64,000 bases of DNA from Panaeolus papilionaceus (Eukaryota; Basidiomycota; Agaricomycetes; Agaricales). Made by a program: the position numbers and the translations under genes. The notes below the pieces were generated by a model that had not been told where the DNA came from, searched no databases, and saw only the letters and a program-made list of their open reading frames with translations. This document shows positions 1 to 12,737 of the stretch, piece by piece. Position 1 is the first letter of the stretch, and every line of letters starts with the position of its first letter. The stretch covers positions 1,736,001-1,800,000 of the forward strand of contig JADNRZ010000006.1 in assembly GCA_015501605.1 (NCBI GenBank), read 5' to 3'.

Positions 1-454
1 CCCGAACATTGTGTGTGTATGGGAGGACCAATACCAACTCGTGCTAACGTCGGAGTCGCGATAAGATCCCGTTCCCAAAACGAGTTGGAAACAAGCCACA
101 GGGAATATTGCTGCGTACACACAGCCCGTCATGCTCACAATTGCATCGACAGTTTTCCATTCATATCGAATTACTCCCGAGTTTCATCGTTGCTTTGCAC
201 TACTTTTCGTCCTAATAAATTTTATATCCCGCCCTATTATGGATAATCCCTGATGCACGGGTTAACACGATCGATCAAGCACTCTTGGATTTGGTTTTGT
301 ACCTCCGGTGCCCAATTGAAGGCGTGCCACGGTGCCACTTCCAGATCCCTTTGGTGCTTGATGCGATTATGCCAACGGGGAGCTCCCATATACTCCATAA
401 TCCGGATCTCTCATACCTTTGTGTGCTTGTTTTCTCAAATAGAAAGCCCTTGAA
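1..454. other. Upstream region, no gene seen
   Basis: This stretch precedes the first P450. The short open frames on both strands show no recognisable domain or splice-linked continuation. It probably holds the P450 promoter and perhaps the end of a neighbour outside the window, but nothing specific can be supported. Confidence 0.4.
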
Positions 455-2724
455 ATGAATCAAACTATACGAATATTGAGAATTCTCCCTTCACTTCTCA
501 TGTCGTTCCCCACCATTCCCATTGACAGCCCCAATGCGCTAACGTATATTGCAGCACTTCCTGTCTTCTTCCTTGGATACCAACTCATAGGAGGAAGTAA
601 ATTCAAGCTCCCACTCCCACCTGGCCCAAAAGGCATACCGATATTGGGCAACTTATTTCAACTTCCCAAGTCAGTTGAATGGGAGAAATATCATGAGTTG
701 TCGCAGGAGTTAGGTAACTGCTCATGCCCGCTGTTCACCACGCCGGGCTTTCTAACAGCTCACAGGCACGGATATTCTCTACTTGAATGTCGCGGGCACA
801 AGCATCGTCATATTGGACACACTGGAAGCGACGACGGAGGTGTTCGAAAAGCAATGGGCGAAGTTCTCGGATCGGTGTGTACATCGGCTCTTCCCGAAAT
901 ATAGACTCGACTTGCTCATGAAACCTCAAGCCCTTACCTTGCAATGGCAGGAGACTTAATGGGATGGGGAACGACGTTTCCCTACAAGAATTACGGTGAG
1001 ACCAGTGACCGCTGATGCCGTTTTACCTACTTACGACCTCCTGGCTTCTTCGCTTCCCAAAGGCGAATCATGGTACAAGGCATAGTTTACCCTCATTAAC
1101 AGGGAAGCGCTAACACTTCTGAAAGGCGTCTTGATCGCAGAATATTTCATCAAGAAATGAACATAGTCCCCGCTAAACGATTCCGGCCAGCACAAGCCCA
1201 AGCATGCAAAAGACTTCTGACGCGGCTGATGAACAAAAAGGTAGCAGAAGTAGTCGGGGAAGCAAGGCAGTGAGTACCTTTGTTCAGCGTCACTCATATA
1301 ACCTTACGCGCTAGCACACTAGTACTGCCGGCGACATTGTCATGTCCACTGCCTATGGCATAAACGACCCCTCGGATCAAGATGGGTACATTCAATTATC
1401 CGAAGACGCCATCAAAACTGTCGTTGAAGCGCTTGTCCCAGGCGCTTACCTCGTTGATGCCTTTCCCGTCCTCAAACACGTACCAGGCTGGTTCCCTGGC
1501 GCTTCATTCAAAACTAAAGCAAAAATGGGCAATGAAAAGATGAAGAGGATGTTCGATGAGCCTTTCGCATGGGTGAAGCGTCAAATTGTAAGTTTGATCA
1601 TGATGATGTTGATTTGACAGCCGGAGATAGCTCTCCGACCAGATCAATTTTGCAACCCCTTGCTGATGGCGATCCCTTCGGTACAGGCTTCTGGAGCTCC
1701 GTCGCCCTCCTTTGTGTCCTATTGCCTGGAAGGTCTCGAAGATAATGCGTATGGAGGAGCCATGGAGAAGGATATTAAAGATGCAGCTGGAGTTATGTAC
1801 GGAGGTGTGTCACTTCACTTATGCTTGATGACTCCTGCTCATTAACCCACCGTGTGGGCCCAGCTGCTAGTGACACTGTAAGTTACCTTCTCTCTTCTTT
1901 CTAGTACATAGAAGACTAACTATTGAGACGTCTTACAGACTTTATCCACCCTCTCTAATGCTATTTGGGCCTTCGTGAACCACCCAGAAACTGTGAAACG
2001 CGCCCAGAAAGAAATGGACACGGTCCTTGGGGTAAGTACTCTTCCAGGATTCGACGATGAGGATTTTTTACCATATACGAGCGCTCTGATCCGAGAGACG
2101 AAGCGATGGCAAACTCCATTCCCCCTTGGTATGTATCTGGTGTTCCTGTAACGTTAGGAAATGCCTGACTTCGAATTTGAACAGGGCTTCCTCATTCCAC
2201 ACCCGAGGGGGGCGAGTATAAGGGGTACTGGATACCGAAAGGCTCGATTGTGATGGGTAACTCGTGGGCCATTTTGCACAATGAGAATGTGTATCCGGAT
2301 CCGCACGCCTTCAAACCTGAGCGCTTCCTTACTGCAGATGGAACGTCGATAGACCCAACTGTTCCCGACCCCTCGAATGTAATGTTCGGATATGGACGAC
2401 GGTACGTTATCGAATTAACATTGCGCGATAGGGCAGAGACTCAATGTTGTATACAGTGTATGCCCTGGGCGCTACATAGCTGATGCCTCCGTGTGGATTA
2501 TTCTCTCTTCTATTATCGCTGCATTCGATTTCTACAGGGCCGACGAAACTGGGGGTCTCGATCATCCGTTCGCAGCAGGAGCTTTGAGGCAAGTCAAGCT
2601 TCTTAGCTGCAAAAGGCGTGAAGCCCCTACTTACAGCATATGCAGGGTTCCTCTTCCATTCAACGTTCGATTCGAGCCAAGGTCATCAGCAATCGAGCGT
2701 CACATTCGAGAAGATCGAGAATAA
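455..2724 (+). CDS. Cytochrome P450 monooxygenase, multi-exon, one apparent frame break
   Basis: Haem-thiolate monooxygenase, probably anchored in the ER. Exon 1 has a hydrophobic N-terminus and the proline hinge PPGPKGIPILGNLFQLPK. Joining exons across short introns gives ELGTDILYLNVAGTSIVILD, then the AASDTT oxygen-binding motif of the I helix (about 1860-1945), the ExxR motif ETKR (about 2095), a PERF-type motif KPERF (about 2315) and the haem-binding FGYGRRVCPGRY split by an intron (about 2385-2480). The last intron appears to use a GC-AG pair (donor GCAAGT near 2589) and the protein ends EDRE. Start codons at 455 and 500 are both possible. Between about 985 and 1160 I find no acceptor that keeps the frame from FPYKNYG into RRIFHQEMN, so the copy may carry a small indel. 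The family is clear; the substrate is unknown. It converges on the hydrolase, with 121 bp between stop codons. Confidence 0.82.
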
Positions 2725-2845
2725 ATGGGCTTGTAGCGAGTTTAATTAGATGCAAATATGCATGATCCTTTCCTGTCCATTATCTGTACATGATGCATAC
2801 TAGTGGCAGGACTGGCCATTCGTCCTGTTAGGCTAATACCGTGAA

Positions 2846-4747
2846 TCAAAGTTTAGCTCTGACTTCTGTCGCAGCTTTGATGACGCTAGGGACAACCCCC
2901 CCATTGGTGAACTTTTTGCTCAAAAACAGTGCGATATCTTCGGCTGTTATAAAAATTAGTCCACAATAATGAGCGTCATACGCGTGCAGATGAACGCACC
3001 CAAGAGTCGAGGTTTTTCTTGAACCACTAGATGTCCACAGTCTTGAATTTTGACGTTGGAGGTATTACCAGGTCTTTTCCATATGACCACTCGGGCAGCT
3101 TCTGGACCACCGATACTGTCATTACCAGATTAGCTATAAGCGGTGACGCGACGCATAATGAAAAGACACACATCTTGGACGCCTCAGGCTTGTCTCCCAT
3201 AATCCACCTCAGTTCGATGTCCTTGTCCAGTGTAGGTATCAGTTCCCAGCCCTCCATCATCGCACGTTTCGCTGCGTACTCGCTCGACTCCTAAAAACGA
3301 GTCAAGTGTTGGAAATGGCGGAAGGATTAAGAGAGAGAGAGTATACAGACCATGGCTGGACTACACTTCAATTCGACCAATCCTGTCTTCGGGTTGTCGT
3401 AAAGTGCGTATTGTATATATGAATCGAGAGCATCAGGACGGAATGCTTGGTACATGGGTGATTTCAAAAGGGCTGATCTAGCTTCTTCCCTATTAAATGG
3501 AACGTGTGAGCAGACCCTCAAGTTGAGATAGAACAGCATTGCCGGTACCTTGACTTCCACGACGACCGTCTTCCTAATGTAGGAGGTATCGTGGCAATTT
3601 TGCGCTCGATCCCACTTCGTGATGGAGCGTAATACGTCCCTTCAGTCAAGACGATGGCCTGGAAGAGCTTGGGGTAGCTGATTGCAACCATCCCACTGAA
3701 AACATCATGAATATCAAAATGAATACTCAAAACGAGATAACACCCACGTCGCATCCGATCCAAGTGAGTGTCCTATTGGGACGACATATCTGTCGCTAAA
3801 TCCTGACTTAATCCGTGATGAGGTAATTTCTTCGGAAATGCGGGGTAAAATTGTGGGGAGCTTTGTAGTAAAGGCGGTCACGCCCTCTGGTAGGTAATGC
3901 AAAAGGAAGTTCGCTAGATCACGGCCATAATCAACTCTATCAGCTGGAAAGTCCAAGGGTTGTTAATCTCTGACGGGTATAAACCGAGCAGCAACCACTT
4001 ACAAAGTTTAGGAATGTAATCTCTGTTGATTAGAGCGCCATCTCCATGGTTGACAGCTTCCAGGGACCAGATTTCTTGTATTCTTATGGGCGAAGAGGCA
4101 GTTTCAGTGATTTCAATCAGGTCTCTAAGTGCCGGCTCCCAAGTCTGAATGCAAATATTGCCAGGAAATTGGTCCAACAAAGAAAATTCAACATAAATCA
4201 TGCAACATACCTCCTTATGAAGGCCGATGGCGTGTGTTGTAATAATAGTGATCCTCTTTTTTCCATCTCCAACATCGGCGAGCTCATTCCTGGTGATCCT
4301 CAGCAAAGGGCTCCAGAGACCAACCTCACTGACTGTTGCGCGAATTCTGGGATTTGGAAACGGTTTTTCTGCTTCCATTTTCTCGTACGCCATACGGGCA
4401 GCTGTTTCGCTCAGCCATTGCTTTCGGTCATTTTTCGATTTGAAAGCACTCGGTGGAGGAACAATGATCTGGCCCGGGGGAGAGGGTTGGCGAGGAAAGG
4501 CTGCACCTGCTAGATGGACTGTTAACGTGTGAGTGGGAGTAAACGCATTCCTGCGGTTCAGGTCAGCTGGCAATGGGTTTGGAAGTGGTACAAGGCTTTG
4601 AGGTTTTAGAAGTGGATCCAGACGCCTTCTAGGTCCACATGTATATTCTGCTGGAAGCGGTCCGGATGGACGCTCGAAATGCGGTTTGCCAGATATTGGG
4701 TCTGTCATGATGGATTGAAAGCAGGAGACAGAAAAATCAAAGGGCAA
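2846..4747 (-). CDS. Alpha/beta hydrolase with C-terminal peroxisomal signal (Lpx1-like)
   Basis: Multi-exon minus-strand gene for an alpha/beta hydrolase. The N-terminal half holds a beta-rich segment, VSEVGLWSPLL, then THAIGLHKE, where a catalytic-fold strand meets an intron. The nucleophile elbow GHSLGSDATG is rebuilt across an intron near 3766, followed by MVAISYPKLFQAIVL. Later exons give RWIMGDKPEA (acid-residue region) and VVQEKPRLLGAF, next to where the catalytic histidine is expected. The last exon ends AATEVRAKL, and AKL is a type-1 peroxisomal targeting tripeptide. The layout resembles fungal Lpx1-type peroxisomal lipases and related hydrolases; that is inferred from family knowledge. 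The start could be 4747 or the Met at 4708 (MTDPISGKPH). Exact exon ends in the 3' half are approximate. The gene is divergent from muskelin, with a 536 bp gap. Confidence 0.75.
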
Positions 4748-5283
4748 AGTTTTGGGTTAAAGCAAGGTCATGAAAGGATGACAAGATGAGAGGAGCTCCT
4801 TAAGCTTGGAACTCCTGCGAACCCGGGGTAAGACTGCAATAACTTCCGCAGAAGCAGGTTATCCCCTAACGGTTATTTAAATTGCTTCTACAGGACGTCG
4901 ATGAGTGAGTCTGCATCCATAGTATTTATGGATGCCTTGACCAGCGGCTAACCATTGATAATTGGAGCAAGTTCCTCGCAACACCGTCTGAACCTGAAGA
5001 AAGTCCTTCCACGATATTCAGTAACGCCGGTTATCAGGACATTCAACGATGGCAAGGTGGAATGAAATGAGTAACCGTAAGGATCGGAGTTGGATTTGAG
5101 ACTAAGATTAAAGCTCAGACAGGGTTGACAGCGCCACGCCTTTCACAAGAGCTGTCAAATCAAAGTTGCTTATCTTCTGGACATTGGTCTCTCAAGCGGT
5201 CTACTTCGGCTGGGTATCCTAAGCTCTACGTAAATTTAAGCGGTTTAATATTTTCAGTCTGAAACTGGTCAACTGTATCTATT
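4748..5283. promoter_or_regulatory. Divergent intergenic region, hydrolase / muskelin
   Basis: The 536 bp between two divergent start codons must hold both promoters. No open frame continues into either gene and I see no convincing TATA box or repeated motif. Confidence 0.35.
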
Positions 5284-8200
5284 ATGGCGTCCAGTTCTTC
5301 AGCCCCGCCAAACGAGGTCCTGGCTTACACCATTGCAGCATCGACACCACACAGCGGAAAATATGGACCAGAAAACATCTTAGTGGACAATCCAAAAGAC
5401 CAATCTAGTCGTTGGAGTGGAGCGTTTCAAGGAAATGTACACCAGTGGATTCTACTGCGACTTAAATCACCTGCTGTTGTCAGTGCGTGTACGTTATTTG
5501 CCTTTGTGTAATGCGAGGTTTAACGAGGAGAGTATCCAGAATACGTAACGTTTGGGAAGGTATATCTGACAATTATGAGATGTCTTCGTATGTACTGACA
5601 CATTGGTATCAGTTCTCCAAACGTAAGCCTTGGACAGGCATATTGTCTGTGGTGATCTGACGCGAGGTCGTACAGAGCATCCCTGCAATCTGAAAGAGTT
5701 AAAAGTCCTAGTTGGCATGTCAGAAGACCATATGACAGAGGCCTTACATGCAGGCTTAAAGAACGACGCCCAACCAGAGACATTCCAGTTACGACATACC
5801 AACAACGCAGGCGTCGCCTTTCCGACACTCTTCATCAAAATTGTACCTATCTTGTAAATCTTCTTCTCCTCTTATTCGTCCCTTATGTCACTAAGTGTTC
5901 CGCAGAGCTTATGGGCCCAACTTCCACGTTTCTATTTGGCACGTCGCTCTCAAAGGCGTTTCAGAACCGACCCATATAGAGGGTGTCGTGCAAGCCTACG
6001 AAGAGGTGCAGTCAATATCTTCGTTTTACATTGACTACTTCCCAACTTTATTCCCGACAGTACCGGGAAGTAGCTGTCCTGCGTCATGTTCTAAAACATC
6101 TTCGTCAAAGGCGACTCTTAACACCCTACCAATCCATACTATCTCGCGCCAATATTCAACTTGAACATCCTCTCGTCACAAGCCTGCATGACAACTTGGT
6201 GCTTCAAGGAAACTGGTCAAAATGTGAACAGATATTCGGACGAATGGCCACTGCTGGACTCTTTGATTCACATTTACATTCCCTTCAACCATTTGCAAAG
6301 TGGACCAGGTTGCATGGTACAGACCCCGATGGTGACGGGGATATTCCACCTGCACGAGGAGGCCACGCAATGTGCATGGACCCCATCAACGATATGATTT
6401 ATCTCCTTGGTGGGTGGGATGGAGAAAAAGATTTGGACGACTTTTGGAGGTACAGCGTCAAAGAGGATAAGTGGACTTTGCTCAGTCCGTCGACACAAAA
6501 GGATCTGAACGCCCCTGGACCTCGATCATGCCACAAGATGGTGTTTGATACTAAGACGGGGAGTATATATCTTCTTGGACGATTGAGTGATTTGGATACT
6601 TCTCCGGCATCAAGTGATGCTCCACCGCCGCCACCATCTGGAGAAGCAGCTGCTGAGTCGCAATCAAGGACACTTTGCTCAGAATTTTATCGATACCATA
6701 CGCGGGGTGCAGACAGCGGAAAGTGGGACTTTTTGTCCTTTGATACAGCTGTAAGATCTTCTTATTTTCTACCTAAAATATGCTGTCTAATTTCTCCTCA
6801 CAGTCACAAGGTGGTCCACCATTAATCTTTGATCACCAAATGGTCTTGGACTCTGATGCTCAGATTATTTACGTGTTCGGTGGTCGCGTTGTCGATGGAG
6901 ACTGGGATACCCACAGGTATTCTGGCCTGTACAGTTATAATATTCGCCTGAGCAAATGGCGACAACTTCAGTGAGCAAGTTCATTCTTTCACGCCTTCTT
7001 CGTTTCTCAACGCGATTCTGCAGGTCATCACTCCTGGACAACGGAAGTGGCTTACAGGGCGGCTTGACAGCTCGTTCTGGTGCGTGGACACATGGTTTTA
7101 AGCCTTCCACGTACTGATGAATCTTAGGACATTCCATGGTGTTGGACGCTCCCACAAAGACACTCTACATATTCTCGGGACAAATTGGCGATAAATATCT
7201 TTCTGATATGTATTCCTACGACATCAATAGCGGTATCGCCATAGAGCTATTCTCCAACTTCAGTGTCGCCGGTGGTCCTGATCCTTGCTTCACTCAACGG
7301 GCAGTTATTGATACAAATGCAAAAGAGATCTATGTGTGAGCATGTTTTCTTCCCCCAACACTACAGAAACTAATATATCTTTCCTACAGGTTCTGTGGCC
7401 TTTCCAAAAACCCGGCTCCTGGAACACACAACACCCACCGCGCCTATCTATCCAACTGGGTATACAAATACGATACAAAACCAGGGACATGGATGCAAAT
7501 CCTCCGGGAAAACAACAAACCTATCTCCGAGCTTCCTTTGCCCAGATATGCGCACCAGGTGGTGTACAACGCAAATACGCGGTCCTTGTACCTTCACGGA
7601 GGAAATTCTGGGGGTTTGAATTATATGAATGTCGCGTCGAGGATGAGTGGGGGCAGTGGTAGTCAGGGTGGCTCTCATGGTTCTGCTAGTGGGTCTGGCG
7701 ATACTGAGGGGGATGTTGAACCTGAAAGGGTGACATTGACGACTCATCGGGAATCTGACGCTCCACTTGGGACGGAGAAGAGGTTGGACGACTTTTGGAG
7801 GATGGAATTGCGAAGGTAAATTTTTTCAATGCTTTCCCCCTTATGATGAATTCTTACATCTGCTGTTTTCTTTAGGCCAGGTCGCGAGGAGATTATAAGA
7901 CAGGCTACATTCAGACTTCGCTGTCAACAGTGTGTATTTTGTCTTGGCCCAATATTTCAAGCTCAATGACACTAACGATCATTTTTCAGGTTTAGGGAGA
8001 TGTGCGAGGAGGCTCCACCGTTCACTGCACTTTCTTTCCTCAAGAATAACGTCTCAGAAGTTGTGGACCACAAAAATCCCAAGGAATCTGAATTATTCAG
8101 AGCGCTCATGCGACACCTCCTGTCCAACCCCGACGCAACGCTCTCAAAATCAGCAGTCCCAACACCAAAGTCATCTAGATCGCCTGTTCCAGACTCTCCA

Positions 8201-8572
8201 TCTTCACAAACCTCATACCGTGAAGACAACCGGGAGTCGAGCAGCAGACCACGAAAACGGCCTAAACCCGAACGACAAGAAAGCGGAGAATGGACCAATG
8301 AGATTGAAGATGATATTTCTGCGTTCCCTGTCATACACACTCATGATGGAGTTCAGCGTCTTAGGGATGTGGTGGACCCTTTGGAGGCGGTTATTCGTGG
8401 AAAGTCGCCTGGTGCGGGGTCGTCTTCAGGTGATCATTTGAGTGGTGCAAGGTATGGGCAGCGTACGGAGGTTTTTGAGACGCTTTTGAAACTTGTGATG
8501 GATGGGGAGAAACAGCCATCTGAGAGTTTGTTGGATTTGGTGGATGGTGTAAGAAGTGGGGGGATGTACTAG
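5284..8572 (+). CDS. Muskelin (discoidin-like, LisH/CTLH and Kelch repeats)
   Basis: Muskelin orthologue, a subunit of the CTLH/GID E3 ubiquitin ligase. Exon 1 starts the discoidin-like domain with ENILVDNPKDQSSRWSG. A short exon gives YPEYVTFGK, using a phase-0 donor GTCAGT near 5476 and an acceptor near 5533. The domain continues with CNLKELKVLVGM, LKNDAQPETFQLRH and GPNFHVSIWHVALKGV. LisH/CTLH-type helices follow (REVAVLRHVLKHLRQRRLL; LEHPLVTSLHDNLVLQGNW). The rest is Kelch propeller: ARGGHAMCMD, YLLGGWDGEKDLDDFWRYSV, PRSCHKMVFD, FDHQMVLDSD with YVFGGR, GHSMVLDAP and RYAHQVVYN. The C-terminus keeps the family ending (RTEVFETLLKLVMDGEKQP). A Ser/Pro/Arg-rich linker at about 8130-8300 is longer than in animal muskelins. 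Several introns interrupt the propeller. The gene looks intact. Confidence 0.92.
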
Positions 8573-9005
8573 ATGGACGAGTTCTGGTTTCTTGGGTTTT
8601 TGGACCCTTTGGATATGAAGTGTCTGGGCATGTACTTCAAGGTGGATTTTCAACGCTTGGTTGCAAGCTGGCGAAACTCAAATTTTTCAGCTTGAGAGAT
8701 GTTAAGTAATATGCCTTGCAGTACATTGCAGGAGGAAGCAATCAATTCAGTAGCGAGTTGCGATTTATAAGAGTAATTCTGTGTTTGATTTGAGGAAATC
8801 ATGCAACTGGCGCTACACGGTAGATGTGTACGACTGCAGATCAACAGATGTAAGCCTTGGTCTTTGGTCCTCCCGTCTAAAGCATAGGAGTAAGAAAGGA
8901 TCTTCTGATAGACCTAAATATACACACATTGTCCAAGAATTAATCGGTGCATTGGATAGCCAAACCAACACACAATGATAGTTTTTCCGTATCCTCTGAA
9001 ACCTA
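8573..9005. other. Convergent intergenic region
   Basis: This 433 bp lies between the stop codons of muskelin (+) and prefoldin 4 (-). It should hold both 3' untranslated regions. No coding exon is seen. Confidence 0.4.
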
Positions 9006-9611
9006 CTACTCGTCGAGGTTGATGGCGGTTCCAAACTTCGCGTACAGGACAACTTTGAGTTGCTTCATCTGGGTCTCGCAATCGTCTGCCTGAGTTGCAA
9101 GTTCGGCGACGCGCGAGTCGATTTCAGCTTGATCTTTTTCCAGACGTTTCAGGGCGCGGGGTTGGGACATGTGCAAGAAGGTGTCGCCAACTTTGTATCT
9201 GTAGAAATTATCAGTGTGGATATAGCAGTCACAAGAGGTTCATCGTACAATACTGGCTCATCCTCGTCTGCCAACTCCAGTTCTGAGGCTAGATCGTCCA
9301 ATCCTTCTTTTTCTTGCTATCAAGGGTGATGATCAATACCAAAGTTTAAGAATGATTTTTACGCGACAAAAAGTACCTTGAGCTCTGTCAGCTTTTCTTC
9401 AATTAAGCGAATTCTGTTGTTCAGTTTAGAGAAGGTATTAATTCTCTGTTGGTCCTCTGAATGCTAATCAGTACCAAGGGTACAACAAGTGCGACAATGA
9501 ACGTACCCCAAGTGACCTCTGCGGCATCGTCGTTCTCCTCTTCTTGCTCGAGCTATCAAGGAAGGTGAGTATTGTTTCGGTCTGTATAACAGTTAAGCGT
9601 ACCATGCGCAT
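9006..9611 (-). CDS. GIM3: Prefoldin subunit 4
   Basis: Beta-type prefoldin subunit of the hexameric co-chaperone that hands nascent actin and tubulin to the chaperonin CCT. Five small exons were joined by eye: MRM; LEQEEENDDAAEVTW; EDQQRINTFSKLNNRIRLIE followed by EKLTELK; QEKEGLDDLASELELAD with DEDEPVLY; and RYKVGDTFLHM followed by a second coiled-coil arm ending LYAKFGTAINLDE. The central YKVGDTFLHM beta-hairpin and the terminal YAKFGTxINL are hallmarks of prefoldin 4. The start at 9611 follows an intron just after codon 3. An upstream in-frame Met at 9677 exists, but its extension does not look like the family. The protein is about 130 aa, normal for this subunit. Confidence 0.9.
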
Positions 9612-9798
9612 GATGGCTGATGGAAAGAGGCAACAAAGGGCAGAGTGCCACGATGGGCACCGTCCAGGTGATCGCAAGCGTCGACCAGTAAGGAAATTCG
9701 GACGTCACGGTCGGATTCACGGGAGCTGATGGACAATTCCATTACCCCATCATACAGGTCTCGACTCGGACACCTGTTGCTTTCTGCCTTCATCCTCT
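9612..9798. promoter_or_regulatory. Compact bidirectional promoter, prefoldin 4 / sphingosine-phosphate lyase
   Basis: Only 187 bp separate the two divergent start codons, so the two housekeeping genes must share or overlap their promoters. No specific binding site was recognised. Confidence 0.55.
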
Positions 9799-12737
9799 AT
9801 GGCACCCTCAGCTGTAACGACGGCGAAAAACTCGATTAAACACTATGGGTCGTTGTTGTTGACGTTGGACAACGCCAAATCGCTGCTTTTCTACTATGTT
9901 GTGTTGACACAAGTCATTAAAGCCCACCGGCATCTACGCGCAAGAGGTGTTGTGTCGACGAGCAAGGAGGTTTACGTCTGGATCTCCCAGGTGCGTGTTA
10001 TATCTGACCGGATTACACGTTCCAATCTAATCCGGGCCTTTACATCTAGCAAATCATTCGCCTGGTTCTGCGTGTTCCATCGACGCAGAAGAAGGTGGCT
10101 GCTCAAATGGACAAGGCCAAGCTTGACATTGAGAAGAAACTGGTCCCTTCTGGAGCAAACGTTGTGCGCCATCTGTCTCTGCCATCTGATGGAAAGGACC
10201 TGGAATGGATTCTTCAAGAAATGGACAAGATGGACAACGAAATGGGAACCTCTGGACAGACCTGGAAACAGGGAAAGCTATCGGGCGCTGTTTATCGTAT
10301 GATTGACCCATGTTTCTCCGAATACATTGAATCTGACTTCTCCCTTAGACGGAGGAGACGAACTCACCAAAATCATTGTTGAAGCCTACTCCCGATACTG
10401 CGTATCAAATCCCTTGCACCCAGATGTCTTCCCTGCTGTCCGCAAGATGGAAGCAGAAATTGTGGCCATGGTTCTGAAGATGTATCGCGCCCCTGCTACC
10501 GCAGCTGGTACGATGACCTCGGGTGGAACAGAGAGTATTGTTATGGCCGTCAAAACCTACCGCGACTGGGCTCGTGCTGCCAAAGGAATTACAGAACCTG
10601 AAATGTATGCGATACAAGGCTCCCTCTAGCAGCAACTCTGACGTCTCGACAGGATTATTTCAACGACAGCTCATGCTGCCTTTGATAAAGGTGCTGCGTA
10701 TATGGGAATCAAGGTTCATACCATTCCTGTCGATCCATATACGCGTCAGGTCGACTTGAAGCGCGTCAAGCGTGCCATGTAAGTGCAGATGTATCTCCTA
10801 CCTCGACATATTCTAAAATACCTTAACTACAGCAACTCAAATACCATCCTGGTGAGCTGTGTTTTCCCTTCACTACTTCTATATACTTATGACATATCTA
10901 GCTCGTCGGATCGTGCATCAACTTCCCTGATGGCAATCAAGATGACATTCAGGCTCTTTCCGCCCTGGCGAAAGCTTACAAAGTTGGGCTTCACGTTGAT
11001 TGTTGCCTTGGCTCGTTCATTGTTCCCTTCCTCGAGCCTGCTGGCTTGTCCAAAGGCGACGAAAAAGGCAGATATAAGCTCTCCCCATTCGACTTCTCCT
11101 TGGACGGCGTCACCAGTATCAGCTGCGACACCCACAAAGTGAGTACCTGGGTCTTTTGATTTTGCGACGACATTGACGGAGGTTTTAAAGTATGGCTTTG
11201 CTCCTAAGGTATGAAAGGGTTATCAGATCGTGTATTGAAACACGCTCATATTTTATCAAGGGAACCTCGGTTATTATGTACCGAACCTCTGAACTTCGTC
11301 GATTCCAATACTATGTCAATCCAACATGGACAGGCATGTACCTACCTAGATTCATATGTCAGACGCAACTGACCTTAACGCTGTCAAGGTGGCGTTTACG
11401 CAAGCCCTAGTTTATCTGGCTCCCGGTAATATACCAATGGCTTTCATATATTCCTGATCACTGACACTTTTCAACCCTTCACACAGTCCGGGAGCTCTCA
11501 TAGCCGGGTGTTGGGCAGTCATGCAGCATATGGGAACAGAGTCCGTATTCCCCGGTTTCACCTGATTCGGGGATATCGCCATGCTAACTTATGTTTCTCA
11601 TCTACCAGAGGATACCTCAACTCGTGTCGTGAAATTGTCACCGCAGCAAGGACGATTGCTGATGCTATCACGGACGATATTCCCGAACTCTACGTCCTCG
11701 GAAACCCACCTGCGTCTGTTGTAGCATTTGCTAGCAGGCATCCTTCTGTGGACGCTCTGGAGGTTGGTGACGCAATGGGTCGACGCGGTTGGCATCTTAA
11801 TGGCCTAGCATCTCCGAAGAGTGTTCACATCGCTTGCACGGTATGTCGATCTCCTTAATGACAGCATCTTTCTCTCTTTTTTGCTGTTGATAATACCTGG
11901 GCTAATAACGAGGAATCGGAATACAGAGACTCACATTACCGATCGTCGATACTTTCATTGCTGATCTCAAGGACTCTGTCCGTGAAGCCAAGGTCGCACC
12001 ATCTGGAAAAGGGACCATGGTCTCTCTATACGGTGAGTCCTTGGTTCTCAATCATGTTTGAGGAACTGTTCCTCTCCTCTTTGACTTCTCATTTTACTTC
12101 GTCCTCCCGTCATTCCTTTTCCTCCGATATCCGATGTCAGGAGTACCTATACTCCATGAAAGGCACCTGTGCTATTGTGGCTTTTATAGCCTAGCACATA
12201 CCTAATTTTGCTTCTGCTCCGCTTAAATTTAATCGGTGGGGAGATTATGAGCAGCTGTTACCCCACAGTTTGCATATTTTTCGTCTCCGCCGATGATCAG
12301 CATTCGCTATGTGAAACTTGGCTTCAGCTGGATGTACCAGTCTTTACCTTCAGACAGGCAATTGTGCGAGCAAGATAGTGTTCTGATTATCATTGCACTC
12401 GCTTCAGTGACGTCGACTAATTTGGCATGTTTGACCAATTGTCGAGCGTAGCTAGCCTCCGATACGAGGCGAGCGGTTGAGCTCAATACGTTAGGGTTGC
12501 GGATGTATATTCCGGGCTCTGAGAGCGGACGCTCCAACATTCACTCTTCCGTTCTTCTAGAGTATCTCATTCCCTGCTCCGTCTTCCATTACCTACTAAA
12601 TTATCACATTGATGAACCGTTGATCATTCTTAACTTTGTTCTTTCTACTCACAGGTCTGGGAAATTCAAGTGCAGTTGGACCAGAAATGGTTGGTGAACT
12701 TGCCTCTGCCTTCTTGGATGCTCTATACAAGGCATAA
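9799..12737 (+). CDS. DPL1: Sphingosine-1-phosphate lyase (PLP-dependent)
   Basis: Cleaves phosphorylated sphingoid bases to a long-chain aldehyde and phosphoethanolamine, the exit step of sphingolipid catabolism, at the ER membrane. The N-terminus carries a hydrophobic anchor ([14 protein letters not shown]). The catalytic domain shows [78 protein letters not shown] and the cofactor-binding SCDTHKYGFAPKG, whose lysine forms the PLP Schiff base. Later exons give [28 protein letters not shown] and, at the end, [19 protein letters not shown]. There are about ten exons. The last intron (12033-12654, 622 nt) is roughly ten times longer than the others; splicing G|GT restores GLGNSSAVG in frame. 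The gene looks complete. Confidence 0.93.
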
